Assembly: GCA_018819515.1 (NCBI GenBank)
Contig: JAHJPX010000002.1
Coordinates: 124,001-188,000 of the forward strand
Length of the DNA: 64,000 nt
Source of the DNA: Gammaproteobacteria bacterium
Lineage (GTDB): Bacteria > Pseudomonadota > Gammaproteobacteria > Burkholderiales > Rhodocyclaceae
Direction of reading: 5' to 3'
Part shown: one piece after another, positions 52,336 to 64,000 of the stretch
Layout of the letters: the number at the start of each line of letters is the position of its first letter
Numbering within the stretch: the first letter of the stretch is position 1
Program-made: the position numbers and the translations under genes
The notes under the pieces: model-generated
Seen by the model: only the letters and a program-made list of their open reading frames with translations
Database searches by the model: none
What the model was told of the DNA's origin: nothing

Positions 52336-53348
52336 GACGGTTCTCCGGGCGTTGATGAAGGTGAGGGGGAAGAAGGCATCAGCTCAGTGGTGAGCTGGTA
52401 GCCTTGGCTGTCGAAGCCGGTGACGCGGGCGATTTCCTGCACGCGGCGCGCATGGCCGCGACCGGCGATGTAGACGATCACGTTCACGGCCTCGGCGATC
52501 AGGGCTCGTGGTGCGGTCACGGCGACTTCGAGAATCAGTTGTTCCAGCCGCAGCAACGCGCCCGCTGCGGAACCGGCATGGACGGTCGCGATGCCTCCCG
52601 GGTGACCGGTGCCCCAAGCCTTGAGCAAGTCGAGCGCTTCGGCGCCACGCACCTCGCCCACGACGATGCGGTCCGGCCGCAGCCGCAGGGTCGAGCGCAC
52701 CAGCTCGGCCATGGTCACGACACCAGCACGGGTGCGCAGCGGCACGTGGTCGCGTGCCGTACATTGCAGCTCCACCGTGTCTTCGAGCACGATCACGCGG
52801 TCGCCGGTGGCGGCGATCTCGTCGAGCAGGGCATTGGCCAGCGTGGTCTTGCCGGTGCTGGTGCCACCCGCGATCAGGATGTTCTGGCGTTCGTACACGG
52901 CACTGCGCAGGAAGTCCGCCTGAGCCTCGGTCAGGATGCCGTCGGCCACGTAGGTGTCGAGCCGAATCAAGCTGACCGCGCGCTTGCGCAGCGCGAAGAC
53001 CGGCCCCGGCGTCACGGGCGGTAACGCGCCTTCGAAACGTTCGCCCGTTTCGGGCAGTTCGGCGGATAACAGCGGCTTGCCCGCATGCACTTCGGCGCGC
53101 ACATGGGCGGCGACCAGTCGGATGATGCGTTCGCCGTCGGCGGGCGTGAGGCTGACACCCAGCGGTTCGCGCCCACCGCTCAACCGATCGATCCACAGCG
53201 AACCGTCGGGGTTGAGCATGACTTCCACCACGTCGGGGTCGTTCAAGGCCTTGGCGATGTCCGGCCCCATCGCCGTGCGCAGCATGCGCACGCGACGTTC
53301 CAGTGCCAGCGAGGCCGACAAGCCCTGATCGCGCGGCGGGTTGCTCAT
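52332..53348 (-). CDS. trbB: Conjugal transfer ATPase TrbB (VirB11 family)
   Basis: Hexameric traffic ATPase at the base of the channel. The 338-aa protein has Walker A AGGTSTGKTTLANALL (about 157-172), the Asp box VIVLEDTVELQC, Walker B RPDRIVVGEVRGAEALDLLK and the His box GHPGGIATVHAGSAAGALLR. Full length and motifs are complete. ATGA overlaps join it to trbC and the upstream ribbon-helix-helix gene. Confidence 0.96.
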   Translation of the reverse strand: MSNPPRDQGLSASLALERRVRMLRTAMGPDIAKALNDPDVVEVMLNPDGSLWIDRLSGGREPLGVSLTPADGERIIRLVAAHVRAEVHAGKPLLSAELPETGERFEGALPPVTPGPVFALRKRAVSLIRLDTYVADGILTEAQADFLRSAVYERQNILIAGGTSTGKTTLANALLDEIAATGDRVIVLEDTVELQCTARDHVPLRTRAGVVTMAELVRSTLRLRPDRIVVGEVRGAEALDLLKAWGTGHPGGIATVHAGSAAGALLRLEQLILEVAVTAPRALIAEAVNVIVYIAGRGHARRVQEIARVTGFDSQGYQLTTELMPSSPSPSSTPGEPS

Positions 53349-53842
53349 GACGGCGCTGCCCCGGACTCGTCGGCAGCCGCTGCGGCGTGAACGCTTTCCG
53401 GCTGGCCGAAGAACTGGCTGGGGTCGGGCTGAATCTCTTCGATCACGTCCTTGACCAGGCTGCGCCCGCGCAGCAGATGCCGACCAAGCTGTTCGATGAA
53501 CTGCTCGAAGCGTGCGCGGCCCTGGGCGCGCGCCGCCTCCTGATGCGCCTCCGGCACCGGGGTGCTGACGGTGAGGAAGTAGCGCACGTAGAGTGCCAAC
53601 GTCTCGATGAGAATATTCTGATCCCGCTCCAGCTTATCGAACTGGCGAGACAAGCGATCCAGCCGTTTGGCGATGGCGGCTTCGCGCTGGTCGCCGGAGT
53701 CGGGTGACAGGAACGAGGCCAGTGCGGCGGCGACGATCGAGGACTTGGACAAGCCCTTCATGGCCGCCAGCTCGTCGAGCCGCTTGGCGTGCTCGTGCTC
53801 GATGAATAGGTTCAGGCGCTTACGTGAATAGCCTTGGCTCAT
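53345..53842 (-). CDS. Ribbon-helix-helix (CopG-like) protein of the conjugation operon
   Basis: A 165-aa protein with an N-terminal CopG/MetJ-type DNA-binding fold (SRKRLNLFIEHEHAKRLDEL, then GLSKSSIVAAALASF). A helical mid-region follows (KRLDRLSRQFDKLERDQNIL) and an Ala-rich acidic tail. Location between traG and trbB is usual for a regulator of transfer genes; autoregulation is inferred. It overlaps both neighbours in ATGA. Confidence 0.85.
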   Translation of the reverse strand: MSQGYSRKRLNLFIEHEHAKRLDELAAMKGLSKSSIVAAALASFLSPDSGDQREAAIAKRLDRLSRQFDKLERDQNILIETLALYVRYFLTVSTPVPEAHQEAARAQGRARFEQFIEQLGRHLLRGRSLVKDVIEEIQPDPSQFFGQPESVHAAAAADESGAAPS

Positions 53843-55830
53843 AGAGATATCCCGTCATCAGGATCGAGGGCGGCCAGCCGCGCCGTGCGTTGCAGGCGCG
53901 GATCGAGCTGGGCGGGCAAGGGCAGCGGCAGGTCGTCGTCATCGAACAGCCCCAGGTCATCCATCGCGTGTTCGGGCTCTGGCGTGAGCACGACTTCGGC
54001 CAGTTCCGGCTGCTGCTGGTGGCCACCGTCGTCGATGGACTCCCCGTGTGCGGGGAGGACCAGACCGAGAATCGGTGCGGCGGGTATCGCCAGTCCGGTC
54101 CAATCGTCCGGCCGCAATGGCGGTGCATCGGCATAGTGCCCAAGCAGCAATGGCGGCGGCGCCTGCATGCGCGTCTTGAAATTCGCATCCAGGTAGTAGC
54201 GGATTTTTTGCGCTTTGATCGGTGGATGGCCAGACACCATCACCACCTCGTCGTCGGGCGGCAGTTGCATGACCTCGCCGGGTGTGAGCAGTGGTCGTGC
54301 GGTTTCCTGCCGCGACACCATCAAGTGACCGAGCCACGGGGCCAGCCGATGGCCCGCGTAATTGCGCTGCGCGCGCAATTCGGTTGCGGTGCCCAATGCT
54401 TCCGAAATACGTTTGGCAGTACGTTCGTCGTTGGTCGCAAACGCGATCCGCACATGACAGTTGTCGAGGATCGAATGGTTTTGACCATAGGCCTTGTCGA
54501 TTTGATTCAAGGACTGGGCGATCAGGAAGGCGCGCAGTCCGTAACCCGCCATGAAGGCCAAGGCGGACTCGAAGAAGTCGAGCCGCCCCAGTGCCGGAAA
54601 CTCGTCAAGCATCAACAGCAGCTTGTGGCGGCGCGCGATGCCATCCGAGCCATCGAGCGATTCGGTCAAGCGTCGCCCGATCTGGTTGAGGATCAGCCGG
54701 ATCAGCGGCTTGGTGCGACTGATGTCCGAGGGTGGTACCACCAGGTAAAGCGATACCGGGTGATCAGCATCGATCAGGTCGGCGATGCGCCAGTCGCAAC
54801 GTGAGGTCACTTCGGCCACCGTGGGATCGCGGTACAGGCCCAAGAAACTCATCGCGGTGGACAGCACACCCGAGCGCTCGTTCTCGCTCTTGTTGAGCAC
54901 CTCGCGCGCCGCGGATGCAACAACCGGGTGCGTTGTTTTGCCCATGTGGCATGTCGTCATCATCCGGTGCAGTGTGACCTCGAACGGGCAGGCCGGGTCG
55001 GACAGGAAATTGGCGACACCGCGTAGCGTTTTGTCCTCGCACGCGTAGAGCACATGCAGGATCGCGCCGACCAGCAGTGCGTGCGAAGTCTTCTCCCAGT
55101 GGTTGCGCCGCTCCAGCGCGCCTTCGGGATCGACCAGGATGTCGGCAATGTTCTGCACGTCGCGTACTTCGTGCATGCCGCGCCGCACTTCGAGCAGCGG
55201 GTTGTAGGCGGCAGACCGTGCATCTGTCGGGTTGAACAGCAGGCAGTGCGAGAAGCGCGAGCGCCAGCCGGCGGTCAAAGTCCAGTTCTCGCCCTTGATG
55301 TCGTGGATGACGGCGGAACCGGGCCACGAAAGCAGCGTAGGCACCACCAGACCGACACCCTTGCCGGAGCGGGTCGGCGCGAAGGCCATCACATGCTCGG
55401 GACCTTCATGACGGAGGTAGTCGCCATTTTTGCGGCCCAGGAAAACCCCGGCGGGTCTGGTCAGGCCGGAACGATGGATTTCAGCCGGCAGCGCCCAACG
55501 CGCCGAACCGTAGGTTGTAACGATCCTGGACTGCCGGGCGCGCCACACCGACATGGCGATGGCCACTATCGCACCGGCGAAGCCGCTGCACGCTGCGATG
55601 GCACCGCCGCGCAGGAAGACGTCTGGCGCATAGGCATCGAAGAAGTACCACCACACGAACAACCGCCACGGGTGATAGACCGGCGTACCCAGCAGGTCGA
55701 ACCACGGTGCACCCAAGCGTAGCTGGTAGCCCAGTGCCGCCGCCGTCCATTGGGTGGCGCTCCATATCCCGAGGATTACGATGGTGAAGACCGTCGTGAT
55801 CTGGCCAATCAGCACGCCGGTCGGCACCAT
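53839..55830 (-). CDS. traG: Type IV coupling protein TraG (VirD4 family)
   Basis: Inner-membrane ATPase delivering the relaxase-DNA complex to the mating channel. The 663-aa protein has N-terminal membrane helices (VLIGQITTVFTIVILGIW). Walker A is FAPTRSGKGVGLVVPTLL near residue 148, with AVIHDIKGENW, and Walker B is LLLMLDEFPALGRLDF near 407. Two starts exist; the ATG at 55830 is preferred because GAGGGG lies six bases upstream, while 55845 has no such signal. It is first in the minus-strand transfer operon and divergent from the cargo operon. Confidence 0.95.
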   Translation of the reverse strand: MVPTGVLIGQITTVFTIVILGIWSATQWTAAALGYQLRLGAPWFDLLGTPVYHPWRLFVWWYFFDAYAPDVFLRGGAIAACSGFAGAIVAIAMSVWRARQSRIVTTYGSARWALPAEIHRSGLTRPAGVFLGRKNGDYLRHEGPEHVMAFAPTRSGKGVGLVVPTLLSWPGSAVIHDIKGENWTLTAGWRSRFSHCLLFNPTDARSAAYNPLLEVRRGMHEVRDVQNIADILVDPEGALERRNHWEKTSHALLVGAILHVLYACEDKTLRGVANFLSDPACPFEVTLHRMMTTCHMGKTTHPVVASAAREVLNKSENERSGVLSTAMSFLGLYRDPTVAEVTSRCDWRIADLIDADHPVSLYLVVPPSDISRTKPLIRLILNQIGRRLTESLDGSDGIARRHKLLLMLDEFPALGRLDFFESALAFMAGYGLRAFLIAQSLNQIDKAYGQNHSILDNCHVRIAFATNDERTAKRISEALGTATELRAQRNYAGHRLAPWLGHLMVSRQETARPLLTPGEVMQLPPDDEVVMVSGHPPIKAQKIRYYLDANFKTRMQAPPPLLLGHYADAPPLRPDDWTGLAIPAAPILGLVLPAHGESIDDGGHQQQPELAEVVLTPEPEHAMDDLGLFDDDDLPLPLPAQLDPRLQRTARLAALDPDDGISL

Positions 55831-56523
55831 GCCACACCCCCTCATGTGGATTACTCGATTCAGTCCATTTCGATGTGCCGTCAGCGCGGTATCCGCGAAT
55901 CAGGATCGGCCTGGCGTCAAGGTTCGAAGCGGCACCGATTCGGCACCGCTTTAGACATCGCAAGTTTGGGGTCGCCGCGTGCAGGAGAAAACCTGCTCCG
56001 GCGAAAGTTAGCTAGGAGGGGAGTACGACGATGAATATTTCTGTCGCGGTGCGCTCGTGGTAGTGCCACCGCTCTAGCCGGTTCGAATTCAAGCTTCCCG
56101 CCGCCGCGCGGGTTATAGTGTCAATCTGCGGGACGTGTCTCAAGTCGGAGTCTCGGCAATTTTCCCGCAGTTCGGCGCTGCAGTACGCCGTATGACCGGC
56201 CTTGGCCAACGGAACCGTCATAGGGCGACCAGCGAAATCAAACCACTGATCGACCGGTTCCGGTCCGATACCGGAACTTCGAGTCCCCCACTGCAGCCAT
56301 TGTTCTCGATACGGCGACAACATGAATCCTTGAGTTGATTGTCAGGCTCACCTAGTGCGCCTGGACCCGCGAATAATGCTTAACTGCTGTCGCGATATTC
56401 CTCCTGCGAACCGTCTGGTACACCGTAACCAGTCCCTTACTATGGCATTGCTCACAACTGGCTACTGCTGGAAAATACGGGGCTTGCCCGGAACCCAAGA
56501 ACAATGACGACATCCGCCAGATC
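55831..56523 (+). promoter_or_regulatory. Long intergenic region between traG and the defence operon, with leader-like elements
   Basis: 693 bases with no convincing large gene. On the plus strand: an inverted repeat GCAGG/CCTGC (55981-55996), then a strong AGGAGG (56014-56019) before a ten-codon reading frame (56031-56063, MNISVAVRSW). A hairpin GCGGTG (56046-56051)/CACCGC (56067-56072) brackets its stop codon. This looks like a leader-peptide attenuator or the start of a small RNA. A 103-codon minus-strand frame (56012-56323) has no recognised domain and may be the translation of a conserved RNA. Promoters for traG and the cargo must lie here. Confidence 0.5.
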
Positions 56524-60095
<3,572 letters not shown>

Positions 60096-60099
<4 letters not shown>

Positions 60100-60965
60100 T
60101 TCATTACCTGCCGACCATTCGCAGCCAAGAGCAGGGATTCACGAATCTCGCGATATTGGCCGTCGAAGCGAAGGAACTGACTTCCAGTAGGTTGGAGGTG
60201 GACTTCTCGCGCTGCGGGTTTTTCGACGCCAACATGGCAGCTCCGCTGGCGGCCATACTGGCGCGGGTCGCCGATGCTTTCAATGCCGTCACTGTCGTCA
60301 ATGTGCCATCGGCCATCGAGCGTATTCTGCGCAAGAATCGTTTTCTGGCCGGATACGGTTATGCCCCCATGGACGACGCGAACCGAACGACGTTGCCGTT
60401 TCGCCGCATTCAGTTGTCTGAACAAGGTTTGTTTGCCGATTACCTGGAACAGCATATGAATGGGAAAGGCATTCCGCGCATGACCGAAGGCTTGGGCAAA
60501 GTCTTTCGGCAGAGCATTTTCGAGGTATTCCAGAATACGGTCATTCATTCCGCCTCGCCATTCGGCGCCTTCGTCTGCGGCCAGTTCTATCCTCAGTATC
60601 AACGCTTGGACCTGACGATCTCCGATGCGGGCGTCGGTATCCGAACCAACGTGCGGCGCTATCTTGGCCAGGCCATCTCGTCGGTTGAAGCCATCCGGTG
60701 GGCGCTGCAAGACGGAAACACCACCAAGACTGGATCGCAGCCCGGTGGCGTCGGCTTGAAATTTCTGCATGATTTTGTTGCCTTGAACCAGGGCAAGATT
60801 CAAATCGCTTCGCGTTTGGGATTCTACGAATATCGCGACGGCAAAGAGACGTTCAAGAAACTCGCTGCGGATTTTCCGGGGACGACGGTCAATCTCGAAA
60901 TCAACACGGGCGACACCAGCGCCTATCGTTTGAATTCGGAAATCACGGCCAAAGATATTTTCTAG
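60096..60965 (+). CDS. STAS-like domain plus GHKL (HATPase_c) ATP-binding protein
   Basis: A 289-aa protein, apparently cytoplasmic. The N-terminal part (about 1-90) is STAS-like: LEVDFSRCGFFDANMAAPLA. A GHKL ATPase follows with N-box EVFQNTVIHS (about 142-151), G1 DAGVGIRTN (about 177) and G2 GGVGLKFLHDFVAL (about 216). No histidine-kinase dimerisation domain or receiver is present, so it resembles anti-sigma/RsbW-type switch proteins more than a sensor kinase. The ATGA overlap with the helicase and the adjacent STAS-like DUF4325 gene suggest a regulatory pair. Function is inferred. Confidence 0.85.
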
Positions 60966-60979
60966 TATTGGATAACGCT

Positions 60980-61336
60980 ATGAGTAAGGAAATTATTGTT
61001 CGTGTCTTCGATGTTGTCGGGGGACCCCTCTGCGTGTCCGCCGATGACGGCCAGGCCGTGCACGACAAGATCGTGCCCTTGTTGCGGGAAGACAGCAAAG
61101 TGGCCCTCTCCTTCGGGAACGTCGAAACCCTGATATCGGCCTTCCTGAACGCCGCCATCGGCCAGCTTTACGGCGAGTTCCCCGAAGACAAGATTCGAGC
61201 GCTGCTTTCGGTCCGCGACATGTCCCAGGAGGATCTGGCGCTACTCAAGCGCGTTGTCGATAACGCCAAGGTCTATTTCCTGAACCGCAAACAGTTCGAC
61301 CAGGCCTGGAAGGAGGAAGTCGGCGATGAAGAATAG
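60980..61336 (+). CDS. STAS-like DUF4325 protein
   Basis: A 118-aa protein (MSKEIIVRVFDVVGGPLCVS) with a STAS/anti-sigma-antagonist-like segment, DSKVALSFGNVETLISAFLN then AAIGQLYGEF, and a helical C-terminus. DUF4325 proteins often sit beside GHKL ATPases, as here. The ATG at 60980 is chosen over an in-frame TTG 12 bases earlier. It starts 14 bases after the ATPase stop, and its 3' end overlaps the PIN gene by 11 bases, so their translation is coupled. A partner-switch role is inferred. Confidence 0.82.
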   Translation: MSKEIIVRVFDVVGGPLCVSADDGQAVHDKIVPLLREDSKVALSFGNVETLISAFLNAAIGQLYGEFPEDKIRALLSVRDMSQEDLALLKRVVDNAKVYFLNRKQFDQAWKEEVGDEE

Positions 61337-61877
61337 GGCGCACGACCTTACTGCCTACGCCTTCTCCAAGGGCGACGCGCTGCTGCTCGACACCAACGTC
61401 TGGCTCTATTTGTTTCCCGCGCCCTCGAACAAGCAGCCAGCCTTTGCCGCAAGCTACTCCGGCGCCTTCAAGAAGATGCTTGCCGCCGGTGCGCATCTGG
61501 CGATGGACGCACTGGTTCTCAGCGAGTATCTGAACCGCTATTGCCGCATTGAATGGACTGCTTTGCACAAGGCGGCTCATCCGGATTTCAAACGCTTTCG
61601 CCAGTCCGCAGACTATGCGCCGGTTGGGCAGGGTGCGGCACTTTACGCGAAGAACATCCTCAAGCAATGCGCAAGGCATGACCATCCGTTTGCCTCGATC
61701 AACGTCGCCCAGGTGGTGGCCGACTTCGAGTCGGGCAGCAACGACTTCAACGATGGTCTGCTGGCCGAGACCTGCCGTATCAATGGCTGGAAGCTGGTGA
61801 CCAACGACGGCGATTTCACCCAGGGCGGCATCGAGGTACTGACAACTAACCGCAAGCTGATTGCCTCCTGCACGTGA
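61326..61877 (+). CDS. PIN-domain nuclease (putative effector)
   Basis: A 183-aa PIN-fold protein, probably a metal-dependent RNase. Acidic residues fit the active site: Asp22 in LLLDTNVWLYLF, Glu67 in LVLSEYLNRY, Asp140/Asp143 in SGSNDFNDGLLAETC, and Asp161/Asp163 in LVTNDGDF. It is longer than typical VapC toxins (about 130 aa), with an inserted helical middle. No VapB-type antitoxin is adjacent; the DUF4325 protein overlaps it by 11 bases. Its stop overlaps the methyltransferase GTG in GTGA. Toxicity and control by the neighbours are inference. Confidence 0.88.
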   Translation: MKNRAHDLTAYAFSKGDALLLDTNVWLYLFPAPSNKQPAFAASYSGAFKKMLAAGAHLAMDALVLSEYLNRYCRIEWTALHKAAHPDFKRFRQSADYAPVGQGAALYAKNILKQCARHDHPFASINVAQVVADFESGSNDFNDGLLAETCRINGWKLVTNDGDFTQGGIEVLTTNRKLIASCT

Positions 61878-64000
61878 CGCCTTATAGGAAGAAACTGATC
61901 GAGGTGGCGCTGCCGCTGCCGGAGATCAACGATGCATCGGCCTACGACAAGATGCCGGGCATCGGGCCGCACCCGAAGGGGATACACCACTGGTGGGCGC
62001 GACTACCGTTGCCAACCGCGCGAGCCGTACTTTTCGCCTCGATCGTTGACGACCCGGAAGCCCATCCCGAGAAGTGGCCGACCGAAGAGGCACAGAATGC
62101 CGAACGCGAGCGGCTCTTCGACCTGCTACGGCAAATGATGGGAAAGAAGCTGCACGAAGCACCCGAAGTCTATGCGGCGGCCCATGCGGAAATGCTGCTT
62201 CACTGCGACGGACAACTCCCGGCGGTTTTCGATCCATTTTCTGGCGGCGGATCGATACCGCTTGAGGCCAACCGCCTTGGATTCGAAGCGCATGCGGCCG
62301 ACCTGAATCCTGTTGCTGTGCTGCTCAACAAGTGCAACCTTGAGCTCGCGCCGCGTTGGGCCGAACAGCCCCCAGTGAATCCCGAAGATCGCGGACGTAT
62401 TGGCGGAGCAGGACATTGGCGAGGTACAGCCGGCTTGGCGGCGGATGTGCGCTATTACGGGCAGATCATTCGCAGGCGCGCGGAGGCGAAGATTGGGCAT
62501 CTTTACCCCAAGGTGCGACTGCCGAAGGACTACGGTGGCGCGGAAGCCAATGTTATCGCGTGGATATGGGCACGCACAGTGGCGAGTCCCAACCCGGCAG
62601 CGCAAGGTAGGCACGTGCCGCTCGTTAGCACCTATTGGTTGTCAAACAAGAAAAGCAGCTTAGCGTGGTTAAGTCCTGTCGTGGACAAGGCGGCGGGCAC
62701 CTATCGATTCGAGATAATGACCGGCGAACCCGATGATCGGGACTTGATTTCGGCAGGAACGAAGATTGGGAAAGGTGGCTTTCGGTGCCTACTGACCGAC
62801 ACGCCTATCACCTTCGAACATATACGAAACGAGGGGCAGCACAATCGGCTGGGTTCGAGGATGCTAGCCGTAGTGGCGGAAGCGCGCCGAGGCCGCTTGT
62901 ATTTGGAGGTGACAGAGGATCAAGAGCGAATCGCTAGATCAGCACAGCCGTCAGGGTACCCGGACACGGACCTGCCAGACGAGGCGCTCGGATTTCGCAT
63001 CCAGAACTACGGTATTCGCAAGCATTGGCAGATGTTTTCGGCGCGACAGCTGACTGCCATGGTTACGCTGAGCGATTTCGTCAAGAACCTTGGAATAGAC
63101 GTTCAAAACGACGCGTCGGCGGCTGGACTTTCAAGTGAAGAGTGCGGTGCTTACGGCCAAACTATCACGACGCTCCTTGCTCTAGCGGTGGATCGTTGCG
63201 GCGATTTTGGAAACTCTCTCTGTGGATGGAGCGCGACGAATCAGAAGGTGATGCATCTTTTTGGCCGACAAGCGATCCCGATGCTGTGGGACTTCTCCGA
63301 AGCCAACATTCTTAGTGATTCGGTTGGTGCTTGGAGCACATGTAGTGAGTATGTTGCCGACTGCGTTGGCGTACTCACGACTGGCACAGCTAGGCTAGGC
63401 AGTGCTCGTCAAATTGATGCATCGACCGGCGCCAACGGCATCAGCAATCTCTTGGTTAGCACCGACCCTCCCTACTACGACAACATCGGTTACGCGGCAC
63501 TCAGCGATTTCTTTTATGTGTGGCTGCGGCGTACTGTTGGCCCGCTCTATCCGGACTTGTTTAGCACGTTGCTGGTACCCAAGATGCCGGAGCTGATTGC
63601 ATCCCCTGAACGCTTCGATGGCGACAAGCAAAAGGCCAAGGAGCATTTCGAGTCGGGCTTCCGTAGCGCGTTCACGGCCTTGCGTCAGAAGATGGACCAT
63701 CGCTTCCCGCTTACCGTCTATTACGCCTTCAAGCAGGACGATGAGGACAGCGGCTCCCCAGGCGAAGAGAAGGGCTCGGGAGTAGACCTCACCACGGGCT
63801 GGGAAACCTTGCTGGATGCACTCATATCAGGCGGATTTCAGATTACCGCGACGTGGCCGGTGCGTGCGTCTCAAGCGTGGCGAATGCGGGCAATGGGTTC
63901 CAATGCATTGGCGTCCTACATCGTGCTCGCCTGCCGCCCGCGTCCGGCGGATGCGCCGCAAACCGCAAGCACGCAATTTCGCCAGGAGCTCAAGCGCAAC
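61874..64000 (+). CDS. DUF1156 DNA methyltransferase, 3'-truncated by the window edge
   Basis: SAM-dependent DNA methyltransferase of the DUF1156 group found in anti-phage islands. 709 codons are visible and the frame stays open to the edge. The N-terminal DUF1156 signature is RKKLIEVALPLPEINDASAY, with KGIHHWWARLPLPTARAVLF. Motif I is FDPFSGGGSIPLEANRL (about 119-135), and motif IV is STDPPYYDNIGY near residue 531, typical of adenine or N4-cytosine methylases. The start is GTG at 61874, inside the GTGA overlap with the PIN gene. The last operon partners lie beyond the window. Confidence 0.9.
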   Translation, partial: MTPYRKKLIEVALPLPEINDASAYDKMPGIGPHPKGIHHWWARLPLPTARAVLFASIVDDPEAHPEKWPTEEAQNAERERLFDLLRQMMGKKLHEAPEVYAAAHAEMLLHCDGQLPAVFDPFSGGGSIPLEANRLGFEAHAADLNPVAVLLNKCNLELAPRWAEQPPVNPEDRGRIGGAGHWRGTAGLAADVRYYGQIIRRRAEAKIGHLYPKVRLPKDYGGAEANVIAWIWARTVASPNPAAQGRHVPLVSTYWLSNKKSSLAWLSPVVDKAAGTYRFEIMTGEPDDRDLISAGTKIGKGGFRCLLTDTPITFEHIRNEGQHNRLGSRMLAVVAEARRGRLYLEVTEDQERIARSAQPSGYPDTDLPDEALGFRIQNYGIRKHWQMFSARQLTAMVTLSDFVKNLGIDVQNDASAAGLSSEECGAYGQTITTLLALAVDRCGDFGNSLCGWSATNQKVMHLFGRQAIPMLWDFSEANILSDSVGAWSTCSEYVADCVGVLTTGTARLGSARQIDASTGANGISNLLVSTDPPYYDNIGYAALSDFFYVWLRRTVGPLYPDLFSTLLVPKMPELIASPERFDGDKQKAKEHFESGFRSAFTALRQKMDHRFPLTVYYAFKQDDEDSGSPGEEKGSGVDLTTGWETLLDALISGGFQITATWPVRASQAWRMRAMGSNALASYIVLACRPRPADAPQTASTQFRQELKRN

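Noticed and set aside
56051..56100. tRNA-like stretch with GTGGTAG and GGTTCGAATTC (T-loop-like)
   Set aside because: The T-arm stem does not pair (GCCGG against TCAAG), and no acceptor or anticodon arm could be built.
61326..61877. Simple VapBC toxin-antitoxin pair with the DUF4325 gene as antitoxin
   Set aside because: The DUF4325 protein has no DNA-binding fold or short antitoxin form, and the PIN protein is longer than VapC; a different control mode seems more likely.

Overview
The window reads as a chromosomal segment of a high-GC betaproteobacterium, most likely of the order Rhodocyclales. I infer this from protein character and gene order (smc-zipA-ligA-galU; map/glnD divergent from rpsB-tsf-pyrH-frr-uppS-cdsA-dxr-rseP-bamA-skp-lpxD-fabZ-lpxA-lpxB-rnhB; smpB divergent from ratA-rnfH; guaB-guaA), not from any search.

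Region 1 (1-14.0 kb) holds the 3' part of smc, then zipA, ligA, galU and a purine phosphoribosyltransferase, nearly all joined by 1-4 base start/stop overlaps. They are followed by a BamE-like lipoprotein, the translational GTPase typA, a methylthioinosine phosphorylase, the PII uridylyltransferase glnD and map. Region 2 (14.2-29.1 kb) is one long plus-strand run linking translation (rpsB, tsf, frr), UMP kinase, isoprenoid, undecaprenyl and phospholipid synthesis (uppS, cdsA, dxr), envelope protein handling (rseP, bamA, skp), lipid A synthesis (lpxD, fabZ, lpxA, lpxB), rnhB and an rRNA methyltransferase. Region 3 (29.1-41.6 kb) holds a TonB-dependent receptor with poly-G tracts, a periplasmic binding protein, divergent ppsR/ppsA, an NfeD/stomatin pair, smpB, ratA, rnfH, a DUF4124 protein and guaB-guaA.

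Region 4 (about 41.6 kb to the right edge) is an integrative and conjugative element whose left end abuts the 3' end of guaA. It carries a tyrosine integrase, an AlpA-type regulator and a complete IncP/Tn4371-style mating-pair module on the minus strand (DUF2274, trbI, G, F, L, an EexN-like lipoprotein, trbJ, E, D, C, B, a ribbon-helix-helix protein and the coupling protein traG). After a 693-base non-coding stretch, a tightly coupled plus-strand cassette begins: a large DEAH/SNF2-type helicase with a C-terminal DUF3883 domain, a STAS plus GHKL-ATPase protein, a small STAS-like DUF4325 protein, a PIN-domain nuclease and a DUF1156 DNA methyltransferase that runs off the window. I read this as a phage- or plasmid-defence operon. 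The helicase-methylase core resembles known systems, but inserting an anti-sigma-like ATPase/STAS pair and a PIN nuclease between them suggests a regulated toxic effector, and it is the best candidate here for an undescribed arrangement.

Outside genes, a 24-27 base motif follows three unrelated stop codons in the same orientation, with close variants inside four genes of the chromosomal part. I saw no tRNA, rRNA or CRISPR array. No relaxase or replication/partition gene of the element lies in the window.
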